Position numbers and translations under genes: made by a program
Part shown: positions 36,301-51,300 of the stretch, piece after piece
Position numbering within the stretch: position 1 is the stretch's first letter
How the letters are laid out: each line of letters begins with the position of its first letter
The notes under the pieces: model-generated
Databases searched by the model: none
The model's input: only the letters and a program-made list of their open reading frames with translations
What the model was told of the DNA's origin: nothing
NCBI RefSeq assembly: GCF_032854445.1
Contig: NC_088295.1
Span: 11,271,385-11,335,384 of the forward strand
Length of the DNA: 64,000 nucleotides
Reading direction: 5' to 3'
Source of the DNA: Liolophura sinensis
Lineage: Eukaryota > Mollusca > Polyplacophora > Chitonida > Chitonidae

Positions 36301-39300
36301 CTAAATCGTAAACACATATACCCTAATCACTGCTTCCTTATCTACCATGTTTGTTGCGAAAGTGATATTTTTTTGTATTTTCCGAGGTGATTTATTGATA
36401 CCTGGGACATAGGATACGGGTCTTAGAGATCTGCCATGGTGTGTTTTGGAAACTTTTACGTGCGGTGTTAGATTTCAATCTAAGAGTTTTGATAATTTGT
36501 ACCGTTTTCTTTCTTTTCTCTTGTTTTATTTTTATTATTATTATTTCCCATGGCAGTGTGTATGCTCACCAATCAGTGAAGGTCAATTGGGATCCGTCCG
36601 ACCATTCATGATGACCCTCGCGTCTTTTGTCATTCAAACCTGTACAAATCAGGGGATACGTGAGTATTAGACAGCATGGTAATTCAAAAGCTTTCAATAA
36701 CCATTACAAATTATATGTTATTGCCAATGCATTATCACTTTGGAACAGGACCGGATTAAAAATAGAATTTTCTATATATTACTATAGCAATCATTATCAA
36801 GAAAACTTTTGAAGAAAAGTATTAGCTGTTGAAAGTAGGCTATTTTCATCCACGAATACGTGGCTCTCATGCCGCACCAAAGTAGACTTCCGTTTGGTTG
36901 ATCTTCCAGACAGTGGTTAGCAGAAAATGGATGAAGGAACCCTCTGTTCTGTCGCGGATGGATACAAGATGGCCACCTTGAACTTGACAAAGATGCTCTG
37001 CTCTGATCCAGGAGGTTTTGTTGGTGACAAATAGTCGGTAGCAATTCCTGTCAAAGCCCTCCCAACCCTCGCCACATTTCAGCCCTGCAAAGAAACCAAT
37101 AACCAGCCAGTTGACTGATCGAGTCTTTCATGAACGTATTTCTTGGAGAAGATTCATTATCAAAATGCAAGCTGTGGGATTTGGTGATGATTCGGGCATT
37201 TTCTTCAAAACTGACCCTATTTGAAATGGATACACCTCAGGTAAGCCTATTTTCACGATAATGGCCCCTGTTCATGTATCTTTGAGCTTAAAGTTGGGTG
37301 GAATGCGGATGCAGCGTCAAGCATTATTCGCTTGAAGTCTTCGTTCTACTAAATGTCAAAAAGATGATATATCTACAATAGTAACAATAGGTACGTGTGT
37401 ATTTCTGACAGACTTGGCTGATAAATAGATGGATGCCACCTCCAGTAGCTAAAAACATGATTTATATGACAGAACTTACTATCCTGTTTCCATTTACTGT
37501 AAATATCAGCGGAAACATTATAGAGGTATTCGGTGTAGGAAACCAGGAACCCCGAGGCCGCGATGGACTTGTCGCTAACAAACGTCAGGTACATCTCGTT
37601 CTTGCTTGAGTAGAAGACGCCTTCGGGAACCCTTGCGTCCGTGCAAAACCGCCCCAGAGAAGACATTCTCCCGGACACATCCACGTCCTCTATTTCCAAG
37701 TAATCGCTGGAACAGTCCCCATGTTTGTTCAGGATGTCAAAGTGCAGGATCTGTAAAGCTACGTATTTCCCGGGGGAGAGTTTTATATGCCAGCGACAGG
37801 TATGCTGATTGGGATAGTTGGCTGGGTAGTTTGCTGAGGCCAGAAAGCCGCAAGGTGCGGTGCAAAGGTGAACCGACGGACAGGCGGAATGGCCGACGCC
37901 ATAACCAGCACATTCTAAAAAAGATGACAAGAACATCGAATGCGAATTATGGTATAAAATGATGATATTGCTGTATGGTGAAAAGACCACATACATGAAG
38001 ATATATGTTTTTCAAAACATCTCGAACAAACATCTCCACAAAGTCATTTCTGACATGAGACAAAATTTAAAACCTCATCGGAACGTTTAATCTTTGGAAC
38101 TAAAAGCTGACATTTTGACACATTTAAGACAACAATTATGATATTTTAGGACACCAAACTGTTGTATCGCCATATTTATGGTGTCGTCATTTAGAGAAAA
38201 AATCTCCGGACTAACGTGTCCACAGACAACGTCAAACCCACATGGCGCCACACTTCCTCACTGAACCGCACCTGTTCTGTTCACTTCTGCCCGAAAGCCG
38301 TCAGCAGACGGTCTGGAATATCGGAAACACGAGAGCAGATCTACTCGTAGACGCCTTGAGGCTGAGACAACCCGAGTAAGAGGAGCCCCGTGTGTGATAT
38401 TCGTGGCAGAAACCCAAGCCCCGCCCTCATCCTGCGTCTGGACCCGGATGGTATCCTCACAGTCCCCTGGTTTCACAATGTAGTCCCCCTCCTAGAAATG
38501 AAAAAAATATGAAAAATATATTATTGTGCCATAGATACAGTCCTGTTCAGCGTAGGTTTATTTCACAGACCACCAATGGTATATTCTGGTAGAGTCTGCT
38601 AGATTAAATAATTAAAAAGACTTTTTAGCCCAATGACGCACCATCCATAACAAAGTGGCTATAATGAAATCAACAGGTTTAGGGATTCATTTTGTGTTCC
38701 TTTCAAAAGAAATACCATCAACGTCTCCAAATACAAGTTGTTTACTTGGAGGAGAGACTTCGCAGAAATAGTTATGTCTATAGATTTTATTAAACGGGGC
38801 TTACCACTCGACTAGTTTCTTTTGGCTCTAGATCAATCTCCACGAACTTTAACACAGCAAAAGAGCCTTTTGGAAAAACTACATCCCAACCGCAGTATCG
38901 ATTCTCGCCATAGTAACCTCCGTAGTTCGGGGATTCGATATAACCTGGCTCAGATACAGTGATGTCACAGTTTACTTCTGTCAAAACAAAAATAAGTTCA
39001 ATATTCATTGAACATTTTAAAACAAACATTGACGAAAGACCGGTCACAACCAAAACATCATAATTCACGCCCCAAGTAAGTAATCACAGGCGCCATTTCC
39101 AGAACAACGTTCAGAACAAACTATTAGTGAAGTAAGAGGGGCAAGCAACCTGTGGATGGTCGTGGGTTTCCCCTCGGATTCTTCCCGGTTTCTTCCCACC
39201 ATAATGCCGCCGTCGTATAGGTGAAATATTCTAGAGTACGGCGTTAAACACTAATCAAATAAATAAATTAATTAAAATTAAAAGCCGTCAAAATTTCTCA

Positions 39301-42300
39301 GTGGTGCCTTAAATTTTACTCGAATGATATTTGACGCCATACTCAGAATGGCGCCCTAAAGAAACTAGAAGTGTTCTTGGTGTGTAAACTTGATCCGCAT
39401 CGTGCAGTAATCATTATATATTACAGCTTTAACGAGTGCTTCCCTTGTACAAAAGCTTTACTGACATCGAGAGGAACTATGCTTTCATAAATTCCTAGAC
39501 TCCTCTAACATATAGCCATCTTTAGCTTTTATTATTCACAATTATTGCCCTTAACGCTTCTCGTAATTAGAGACGTTCAGAAATCTTCATCTTAATTAAC
39601 TTCCTCAATCAATTAAATTCACATGACAAGCGCAATTATGCAAACATTCTGTTAACTTAATTATGTCCGTCAAAACATCATTGTTATAATGGTGAAAATT
39701 GTTGGCTGTACCTGTGTTGGTGCGTTGACCATATAACTCAAACCGTAAGCATGGATATCCTTTGAAGTCTTGGATATCAATTTGTACAAACCTCGCCTCT
39801 ATGACGGGATTGAAGACATTCTTAACTGGAGTAAAATTATCGTAGTTACCGGAAAAGTTCTGAAAGCATATGTAATTAGAAAGAGTTCATTGGTCAGCGA
39901 ATTTAATTGATAATTATGAGGGGTACTGTAAAACTGACAGATGAAAATGACCACTGGACAGAATGTACATCCCGCAAATGTGGTTTGCCTCGCGACACGC
40001 TGAAATTAACTGTCTAACTTAATGACCATCATAGATTTACCAAATACACACCATTGTTTGAGACATTAGAATTAACCAATGTTTTCTCGTTTTTAGTAAT
40101 TAAATTGAATGGATCATTTTTTAAATCTCAGACAAAGTTATTTTTAATATCCTACGCACTGTCTTGTGTCTTGTTATATGTGAAAAAAATTTCATTTAAT
40201 TTTATTGAATCACAGTCACTGAATTGAATTTTGCACACCAGTACAGCTAAAATAAGAATTTTGATGTCAATTTATCAAATTTAATGCCTGTTATATTTTA
40301 CCCTCTGTCATGTTAACCGTCTACCATACAACGTGGCCTAAACATGATCACCTTAACTTGCCCCAGGCCATCCAAATACATTTTCCAGTCAGTTCCATTC
40401 AATGAAGTTTGAATGGAGTACACCGAAGTGAAGAAACCAGGTGCATCTAGTCCATAGCTGTCAAGTCCCCGGGTAGCGATACCCTGCACGATCCGGGTCC
40501 TCCCAAGGTCAACCTGTGACATTTAGACAAAAATTTGTTTCAAATGCATCTGTTCGTTTTGACATCTAACTGGACACGTAGTCAAAATTGCGGCAAAATT
40601 TAAGGCCAAACCTAATAGCCAGAATTAAGCACTGAAAAATGTGTCTGCCACGGCATCTTGCCTGCATCAGGCACACGCTCCCATGGTCTAATAGGAAACA
40701 ATTATACCATTGTTAAGGAAGCCGGCGGTGTACGATTGGTACCATTTTGTGATGATCGTGAGTCTTCTGGGCAGACTTTTCTTCAGTGAAGTACTTTAAA
40801 TGATACGTAATAGAAAGAAAATTGAGAGGAGAAATAAGTCAAAACACGTACAGTGGAGTGCAAACAAAAGTTTAACTATGAACATTACTGTCACACATAG
40901 GCTATGCCGCTGCTTATATTGTATCACTGCACACGTCTATTATGTTGTATCAGTGGACGCCTCTCTTGTGTTGTATTAGTGGACGCGTCTCTTGTGTTGT
41001 ATCAATGGACGCGTCTCTAACATTGCATTAATAGAAACGTCTCTTATATTGTATCAGTGGACACGTCTCTTACATTGTATCAGTAAGATGCCTTCAGGCC
41101 ATGACCTACCGTCGTGTTTCCAAGACGGCCGACATTCACCTCGTAGTTTGACAGGGTCGCGTGAACACTTGAATCGTCAATAACAGTCGAGCTCCTAATT
41201 CGTAGTTGACTTCATTTAAGATATTGCAAAATTAGCATACTATACATAACCCAATTCCACAAAGTTGAAAATTGCGCTGCAAAAATAATACACGAGACTA
41301 AGGTTATCACTGTCAGAAAAGAAAAAGTACAAAAGACCGCTTTTGGATACGTTCTCAAATTGTATTCACCCATTTTATATACATGGCGACCGCCTTGAAA
41401 ACATGACGGTTGGTCTTGGTCTGAAGGCATTTTACGCCTAAAGCGATACTTAAATGGATTATCATTAAAAACAATTTGTATGACGAATGGAAGGGAAGAT
41501 GTTACGACGTGAAATTAAACAGAGAGAAGTAGGTGGAGTGGTTATTGGGGCGGCCACCCATGTCACACCATTACGACAAACTTGCACGTCTGACTGTAGG
41601 TTGAGCAGTTATGAATATGGCGTATCCGAATATTTCTCAACCAACAGTCAGTGTACTCGGACTGGGTCTTTGATTGCAACTGTTTATATATTCGCTTTGA
41701 CGATCTAATTCATCACGATGGATATACCGTCCTAGCCCCGGGTTAAGCACAATTAGACACAAGTTAAATCACAGTTAGGGCGTTTGCTAGAATAACCTTG
41801 ACACACCAGTTTTGGCCGTCTGTAATAACCTGTGATGTTGACTAAAGTTTTCACATAACACACAGGATCTTACAGATGGTACAAGGCGAGATGTGTACAC
41901 TCCACATGCAGGACTATTGATAATGTACTTAGACTTTTATTGTATTATTTTATAGATGGTTATTGTCTTAAACCAGGTTTTTCACTTCAAAGGTTAAGAG
42001 AAAACCTATGCATCTTAGCACCAGATGGCTCATAGCACGACTAGGATACAAATATGAAACAACTGCTATCATCATCAGGGAATACATTAATATGTAATGC
42101 CACCGAACCAACTATCGAGATCAGTGAAAATACTGGCTCGACTGAGATTCACTGTTCACAAAGGGAAGGTGCGTACGCGTGTGTATAGTTATTTACCGCA
42201 TGTAAGTGGACTGAGAATGCAAGCCGCTTCTATCTGGCTTGGGCGCTCAAGGGTTAGAGCGATGGCGCTAGACACCCTCGAATCTCACTCGAATCATTAT

Positions 42301-45300
42301 TTTAACTGGCCTCAGGATAGTTATTTCAGTCCCGAAAAATTCAATATCTATGAAAATACATTCATTATCTATAAATCTTTAACGAACTCAGAGGCATTAT
42401 TGGTATCTATATACTGTGGACAACATATATGCTTGTTTTCTTTCACACTAACCTCACGGCAACTTGCATATTCCCATCCCATTTTCTCCCTGAAGATAAT
42501 ACTCACCCTAAAATATTTGTAGGTGTCGTTCTTAGCAGCACACCAGCCACCTTTGGACAGTTTAGAGTTCTGATCATAAAGCCTGGCATAATTCTTCTTA
42601 ACAGAAGCGCTGTATACAAGACCACCGACCACATAAGAGGATGCAAAGAGGGATGTAGAACCGATTTCACGCGACGCCAATCCTAACGGTAAACCATCGT
42701 TTGTAACTGAAATGTCATGAGCAAAACGCGTACAAAACAAAGATATATTTTCAGGAAAAGCTGAAAGGATGAAAGCAAGATCGATCTAGTGTCTCTGAGT
42801 TCTACAATATGTTGGAAAATGGTAATCATATGATGGTTGTCTAAGATGCAATAAGATACACATTTGATGGCTGACTCTTCAAGCTCATAACATACCAGAC
42901 GACGCCTCAAGTACGACATCGGTAGGCCATAGCCAGTCGTAGACCAGTAAGAGGCGTCTTAAGTCGAAAATACCTTGTCACAATATGTTTTCAATAACAT
43001 TCTGTAGGATTAGTCAAATGATAGTGTGTTGAGGATAAAGTAACCGAATGTTAAAAAACAAAGTTCAGTTTTAAACTCCCCGAGTTGACCAGGTTCAACA
43101 GTTCAAGTACCTAACAGAACTGCTAATATGTTACTAAATTACTTGGCCGTAGCAATGTATGAGGAATCGAGGTCAAGCGCTTCAGTTGTTCAGTGGTTTT
43201 ATATTTTAAAAAAAAAACTAAACTCTGCATCAGAAGTCTGACATAAACTTGCCATTTATCCATTGTAGATAAAGATAGCATTTCATGCAGAATTATTGAA
43301 CAAGCATGTATCATCAATAATTAGAAATACTTAACGCAACTGATAAGTCATACATCGATATTATCGATTGCGTTAGTAATTATTGGCCATATATGACTGT
43401 TCATATATCGATTATGATTCTCTATTAAATCTTATCTTCGTACTGCAAAAATAACCATCAGTCGCCAAACACGTACCATATCCCAAAATTTTGACTTCAC
43501 ATATTTTCAAAACTGATGCTTGGGAAACCCAGTGGTCGTCAAAGAAAACTGTGTTTTGTATTGTTAAATACTGTCCTCTGATTGGCTGAACACAATCGAA
43601 CCATGCGTTTCTGCCTATTCCAAGTGTGACATCATGGCGGCATAGAGTAGCACCGCGAAATTTAAAGTCCTCTGACGTCATTCCCACGTGAATATCTAGG
43701 TGGCGAAGTATGGGATCAGTACCTGTAAACATAGTGCTTGGGTATGAATAGTGATTGATACAACATGCCTATCAAATAAATTAATAAAATCCTAAATGAG
43801 AAAAGAATTGGCAAGAGGCCGCATTTCACCAGTCACTTGTGACGATTTGCCAACTATCACACTGTCTTCGCTACTCTAGTTTTACTCACTATACTATTGT
43901 CTTTATTTATCAGGAATAAATGGAATACTTTCAGAGGTGCTCATATTTCCTATTAGGAATTTCATACATATATCTCAGTTATTACAAACATAATGCTATA
44001 AATCATGTGCTCAAATTTCCCCTCGTTAACAAGAGATTTGCATTCATTATAATCAATTCTACAAACTACAGAATGGGTTGGATAGAGTAAGATATCTGAT
44101 ATAACACCTTACGAAGCCCTTGCCTTTTTCAGATGAAAGTACGTTGTTTGAACCTACCTTGAAGTCTGTTAATGATAAGTTCTATAGATTTTACAACATG
44201 AATTGACTGCAAATCAATCTGTAGCCATGGTGATGACTCTGGGCTCGATTCCGCGCATGTCCAGTCTGCGTGTAAGACGCCAAAGAGAAATATGTTTTCA
44301 ATTAGTGCTATACAAATGAAACCATTAAATAAAATCGATGACAACTATGTTTTAAAGTATTTGCCAAAGAAAAATTTGCCGTTTTGAAAACGACCCCTAA
44401 ACTTCCAGGGCTCATCTATTTGGACTGTCACCACCAGTAATATATACATCAATTTATAAAGCTATGTTTGACATACTCCCACAATTAGACCATAATCTGA
44501 ACGCTTTTCTTTGAGTACACTTACATCGTGAACACCTATTATGCCTTACCAAAAGGGTAAGTAATCCAGCAAAATTTAAATTATGACGTTTTGAATCCCA
44601 GCTGAAGTCAAAATAACCTTGTGGAATCAGCCCTTGTTACTAGGTGAAAATTCAAACAACACAAACCTAAGTCATCAACCACCAGACCCGCGTCCTGGGA
44701 GGGCACTCTGAGGGAACTTAACCGTGCTGGCTTACCAACGGCCAAGGAGGATAGCTTCTCTCTGGTGACAGCTACGAGAACGGGATAGACAGATGAAATT
44801 TAGAGGTGACTAAAAAGATTCAACTTACATCGGGCTCTGAAAACATACACCTGTCGTTTCGTAAATAAATGTTTAATCTGTTCAATATTTTTTGTGGAAG
44901 TTGCAACAAGGTAAATATTCTACGGGTGGGTATGCTTCAACTAGCAATAATTCAAACAGTCTAGAGCGAAGAAATGATCTTGACATAACTTGATCCGGTA
45001 TCCACGGTATGTTATTGTAAACTCCATTAACCATAGTCAGTAAAACTAATCTGTGATCATTCTGAATTAACCAAGGTAAATCCAAATTTAGGACTTTTCC
45101 CTGACTTAAAGCTCTGTAGGGCATTTTTCTTCTAACTAACGTCGTGTTTTATTTGAAAGCAAATGTTTTGATATTGAAGCCGTGGGAAATTATTTATTGA
45201 TACTTTATTGACAATATTCACGTAGAACGGGCCGACATAGGAGCATAAAATAGGTTACTTGCCACAGGGTTCGAGATCACAGTAACTCCAGGCAAACCTG

Positions 45301-48300
45301 TAATCTCGCTTTTGGTGGTAGCACCAGGGACGGTCTCTCTGGTCTGGAAGCCGGCAATACCCCGTCCCCTCCAGGCCGATATACTGAAAGAAGTATTTGT
45401 TCTTCCCTGTCGGTTTGAAGTAAGAGGAGGGTCGATTCTCCCAGGCGTCACAAGTCATGTTATTAACCGTGACCGAGGTTTTACCCCGGTAAGTCATACC
45501 GTGATCCCGCGGGTCGTAGCATTTTGGGATCTCTGGAATGGAAGGATACAATCCAAATCATTTTAACTTCCCCATTTTCATCACAAAAATCCGCCAACGT
45601 GCAAGCGTATATGATGTAAAACCAACAATCCGCCAAATCTGCACATGCTGATCACGCATCTCTATATTTTAATGACAAAAGCATACATCTTCACAAATGT
45701 ACAAAAACAGCACAGCTGCAAACGATTGCAAAAAATCGTGCAACGTCTGCAAACGTTTACAAAAAACGCATCTCATCTTAAATGTTTACAAAACCGTAAG
45801 ACATCAACAGAGGTTTCCAAACATCGCAACACATCTACACACGTTTAAAAAAAAAGTTCGCGGGAACTGTGTAAATTATTTTCAACTTCCACTTCTATCA
45901 GTCAGATGCCTCTAATTCATTGGTGTCCAGGCATTTAAACTCAGACATACACTGAAAAAACAAGACCAATTGGTAAATGTGCGACCACAAGCTGTGACGC
46001 AAGCGCGTTTCAAACATGCACACCACGATTAAGAACAAGAATGACACCATCCAGTTGGAATATTGCTCACAATCACACAATCCTCCTACATAGCTGCTCG
46101 TCGCAGTGAAACACGGACTCAAGAAGTCCCGCAAAGACCACTCTAAAATGAAGTATATATCAGGTGAAAGGTCATTAAAAACTATCCAGGAAAATAGTTG
46201 GAATTTTTCTAACGGAATTAAAATTGTTGTAAAGGATCAGACACTACGGTGGTCTGTTGTGACCGAAAAAGCATCAGTTACGTCACATCTATACTTTTTG
46301 CCTGAAATAATTGGATTCAAGGTCAAATCAGAGAATGCATTCATAGAACCATATGTATATGCATTTTGAATGATGAAATGTAGCATTCTAATGTGCGTTA
46401 AATAGCAAAAACCTAATGTGACGTCACTCACACCGTTGTGGTCAGAAACGGCCACTATGGAATAAAATATTCCAATGCATTTTGCTTGGTTAAACAAATT
46501 CCAAAAAAATAAATAAATCCAACTCTTTTCCTGAACAGTTTTAATGGCCTTTGATACATACTTCATTTTTGAGGGGTCTTCGCCTTTAAAGAGACATGAT
46601 GAATTTCTAAGATAGTGTAATGACCGTTACATGAAACACCAATGTAGTAATTATAGTCTGAAGTAGTCCCCTGTATTAGTACAATAAAACAAATATTTCT
46701 TTAATATATGTCCTTTACACAGTATCACATGCAAGTTACATTTGGCCGAAGATACAAAGGCACCGATAAAGCTTTTGAGAACGCTATCTGAACAAGTAGT
46801 ACACAAATCCAGGTCGTTTTTATATGGCGGGGTATATCAATCATGAATCATGAATGAAATCGTTTACGCACACGAGTACGTATTTCAAAGTAGCCACCAT
46901 TGTCTCCCTTATCATCCATGTCATAATATGTAAAGAGACCATGAAGCGCGACTGTAAAGTATGAGTGTCTAAACTGTGAACCACCTTACTCACGCGATTT
47001 CCCCAGGGGTACCTGCTCAAGTATCACCTTTCATTAGGTCGGATAGTGGATAATATTGCCGTAAGATAAATTGAATTAACTGTTTCATATATTCGCTTGT
47101 ATTTGCTCATCGACTTTGATTATATTATCCATGTGTGACATTTGTGTACAGTTCTCTCTATCTCTTGTCGAGCTTTCGCTGTGGTCACGTGAGTCCGATA
47201 CTCATGGTGAATTCGGTGGTACACAATATTGCTCTAAGATAAATTAAATGACCGTTTTCATGGATGCGTTTGCATTGGCTTATTGATGAAAACGTTTGGT
47301 ATAGTTGAACTGAGTAATAAGGCCTTACCAGCTAGACCTTGTCCATCGATCTTGCTGTAAAAGTATATTTAATGGAATAAGAAGTAAAGCTGCAAAGTAA
47401 ATATATAAATTGTTGATGCAAAGCGAGTACGTACGGTAATTCTGATAGAAACACAAGTGCAGGCCGGTGCCGTCAGGTGAGGTGACAACTGGTAGAGCCT
47501 CGTTCTCGATCGTTGTTTGGGTGACCAATTCACTCACTGGAAATACTTCCTCAGCGACCTTCATATGCTCCACTGCCTGGCAACCATCTGCAGATGACTC
47601 CTAAACAGAGTAATAAACCGTCAACCGAACTCCTTATATCTGTAACCCAACTGAATCATATTGGAGACAGAGGCATACAGCATGAAGAAATTTCCACCAT
47701 TTACCAAAACTCATGGCCCCAAAGCTCTGCACGGAAAAGTTTGACGTTGGTAGAATGTTCTTCCTTTCTTAGGTATCATAATAACCTGTCATCAATGTTT
47801 TCCAGCTGCACAGAGCTTCTACAAATTTTTTTTTCGTAATGAGCAGTCAATATTTATTTATCTGATTGGTGTTTTACGCCGTGTTCAAGAATATTTGACT
47901 TATATGACGGCGGCCAGCATTGTGGTGGGGGGAAACCACCGACCATCCGCAGGTTGCTGGAAGACCTTCCCACTTGAGCAATATCTACGTCTCCCTATCT
48001 CTTCGCCGAGATTTGCTTCTCACCATGTGAGAATATTTACACGAATATGAGAAAACATTTACACCCATATGAGAAAACATTTACATGTACACCCATGGTG
48101 AGAACGGTCTGTTATTTTACCCATGCGATATTTGCATTTACCACAGTAAAACACTTCACCTGTTTTAGTAAAAAGTAAAAAGCCACCAAGTTACCATCTA
48201 AGCTAAAATAGACCATCTTATGCGATCTTTCTGGGGGTAAGGTGGAGAGTGGGGGGGGGGGGGGGGGTACAATTCCAGTAGGAATTTTTTCTTGTCATTG

Positions 48301-51300
48301 CCTTACCTTTAACAGGTATAAAGGTGTGCTATAAGGAAGAACAATTGTTGACGTCACTGGACCATCACGACGGCAACAGAAATAAAGTTTAAGGTCGGAA
48401 CCACTAGAGGTCACGTAAGGTAACGTTCCATAACTTGTCCTCTTCATATCAGTCTTTGGCTTGAATTGGATCGATGAGCTGGTAAACCCTAAGGAGACAG
48501 TAAACAGATATGGATAAAGTGGAAAGAGTTAACGAGGAACTTACTGTAGTACACTAATGGGACTGATACTATGGAGTTATAGGCGCGCAAAATGTGACAA
48601 TGTATTAAGTAGTATGATTAGCACAAATATCAACTAATGTGAAATAATCATCATTTTTGTTAGTAGTTTTAATAAAGCTGTTCAACAAGTTAAAATTCGC
48701 CCTCAAGTGTTTCCGTTTTAACGACGATTCCTATGTGTAAATGGAAACCAACTGTAAGCATTTTAAGTCTGGAAGCCTTATAAATTTCTGCGTCAGATTT
48801 GACTTTTATATATCAACCATAGACGTTCCGAGTGCATAGTCGTAAGATTGATTTCCACAAAAACTCTCACCACACTCCCACATCAAATACATGTTAAAGG
48901 ATAACGCAAAACCGTAAAAGACAAGCTATTAAGTGTGGACATTGCCGAAATTGCAAGTACTTACTGAAACGCCATTGAAATCACAAAAACAAGTCTGCCA
49001 CCATGATTACATAAACATGAAATAGCAGCTTCTTTTTAGCTGTCCTTATGAGCACGTTGTAAGTGTAAAACATTTGAGATTTAAACTTTGATATATAAAT
49101 ATATTTTTTGTCATTAGTGGAAGGATATATTTATTATTAATTTATTTGAATACTGCTTTGCCCCACATAATCTTAACATCAAGTAGAATGTATTTGTCCG
49201 AAAGGCACTTCGTTTCCGTTGAAGTTAGCCTGGTATTTTGTTTAGTTTTTCGTGGACACGACTAGTAGACAAAAATCATACATTTGTTTTAATGTATCAT
49301 ATTTTCTTCTACAGCATCAAATTTTCTTTGACTTATTCTAGCTTCTTTCTGTGTATCATATTTTCATTCACCGTTTCCTTATGGGTAGGCAGAAATGGTT
49401 TGAATCAAGCCCTGAATGCACTGACTTCGTCCCATGCGAATTCAACACTCGTGAAGTGTAAACACGAAATGACTTTGTCCCATCTGAATTCAACACTAGT
49501 GAAGTGTAAACACGAAAATGACTTTGCCCCATGTGACGTCAACACTCGTCTCGTAAAGGGTAAACACCTAAATGCAAATCATGAAGAGTAAACACGAGGA
49601 AGCCTTTTTGTAATACAGATGCTTTAGAAATGCAATTGTGTGATTAGTTTCACAGGAAATTTGCTCAACATAATAGTGTAGTTAGATCATAATTGTTTTA
49701 CACATTCAAAACATGAGCAATCCACAACAAAAGGTCCAGCCATTAGGTAGATTTCACCAATTACGCATATAGTTATGTTTGGATTGCTCTCCTGAGCACA
49801 ACTGGTAAAACCTGTCTAAACTCATGCTTTTTTTTTTAGCTTGATTATTAGTAATATATTCATGCCTTGTGTGTATTAAATAAACAACCAAAAGCCCTAC
49901 AATAAATGTACTGTTGGGTTCCCTGGTCTTTGCTATTGAGTTTACATGCCATAACTGGAACTGTTTGAGTACCTTGTTTCAAAAGAAACTTAGCCTAGTC
50001 ACATTTTCCCCAACATTTGTTCTACTTTTCATGATCACCCACACGGCTTTGTTAGTTTATAATGCATAGTCTTTCTGGGCAGATACTTTGTTTAAATAAA
50101 AGAACTTATTATTCACCTAAGTGTCCAGCGCCTAATGTATTGTGTAGTAAACAAACATATATTAAAATATATCTTCCAATTACCGAATGTTGCCTCAAAC
50201 CTGATGCAGCTGTGTGGTATTACTCCACTACAATGGGAGAGCATCGTTTTGGGAGAGCTAATAAAGAGGGCAGCCGAGGCTGCTGGACTGAAAGGCCGGA
50301 ATACTAATCACTCGGTACGAAAAACAACCGTCCAAACCCTTGTAAAATCTGGCGTCGCTCCACACAAAATTATGCAGGTAACTGGACACAATTCCCTTGC
50401 TAGCATCCAGGAGTATGATTCTAAATTAGATCGCGTAGAGCAGAGGCAAATGTCGAGTTTACTTCAGGGCAATCGCTCCTTCAGTCAACCATCTCTCGTG
50501 CTTCCACTCCCTGGCCGGTCAGTTCAAGTGCACACAAACGAAGTTTTCACGACTCCGATGCCATCAACTTCCAAACAGAGTCCGCTAACTTCGAGTTCAT
50601 TTACTTACGTTTTTGACAAACGTAAAAAAAACTCGTCCTGGGCGCCGGAAAGGGACTCGCAAGCTCGTCCCTTTCCTGGGCGCCCAGGACTCGTCCATAC
50701 AGGACCGTACCATCCAATAACCTATAAAAATCACTTATTTCATTTTGAACACGGTCAAAAAGGCGTGGGACTGAGTTTATTCTTATAGACCTTCCAAATA
50801 TTTTAAGTTTTAAATAATAAGTTTTTCTATTCCAATAGTTTAGATGCATGTTTTTGCATTTCGCATTTGTTTATAGTCACCACCAGTTTATGCTAATATG
50901 AATTGTCAGCTTTAACAAGGTCATATTTCACAAACAGTTCTAACACAAGGCACTGGTGAAGGTGTTTACCATTTGACCCATTATATCGTCTATGATTCAC
51001 TTTTATTACTCACCATTGATTTCCTTTAGGTTTTGAAAGTGACAATAGCTCGATGAGCTAATTTTATGGGCAGCTCCAATGCGAGAATAAACGTGGAGAT
51101 GTTTTGACAACAATCCAGACATCAGAATGCGAGGGGCAATGTTTGTGTGTGCTAAATACCGACAATAGAATTGTGGATTTCTGTTTAAATAATAATCAAT
51201 TTGCATTGTTTGTCTAACGTATGGGTTGCCGATGGCCGATGATAATAAATACGACGTTGACCTATCCGAAGAGCAAGTAGCCCAGTAACGTTAGGAGCAC

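Noticed and set aside
37606..37962. A 118-codon + frame
   Set aside because: It is antisense to the CUB 2 exon, which has a clear domain on the - strand.
42097..42522. A 141-codon + frame
   Set aside because: It overlaps the real FA58C exon on the other strand only at its end and encodes nothing recognisable. It is a shadow and intron frame.
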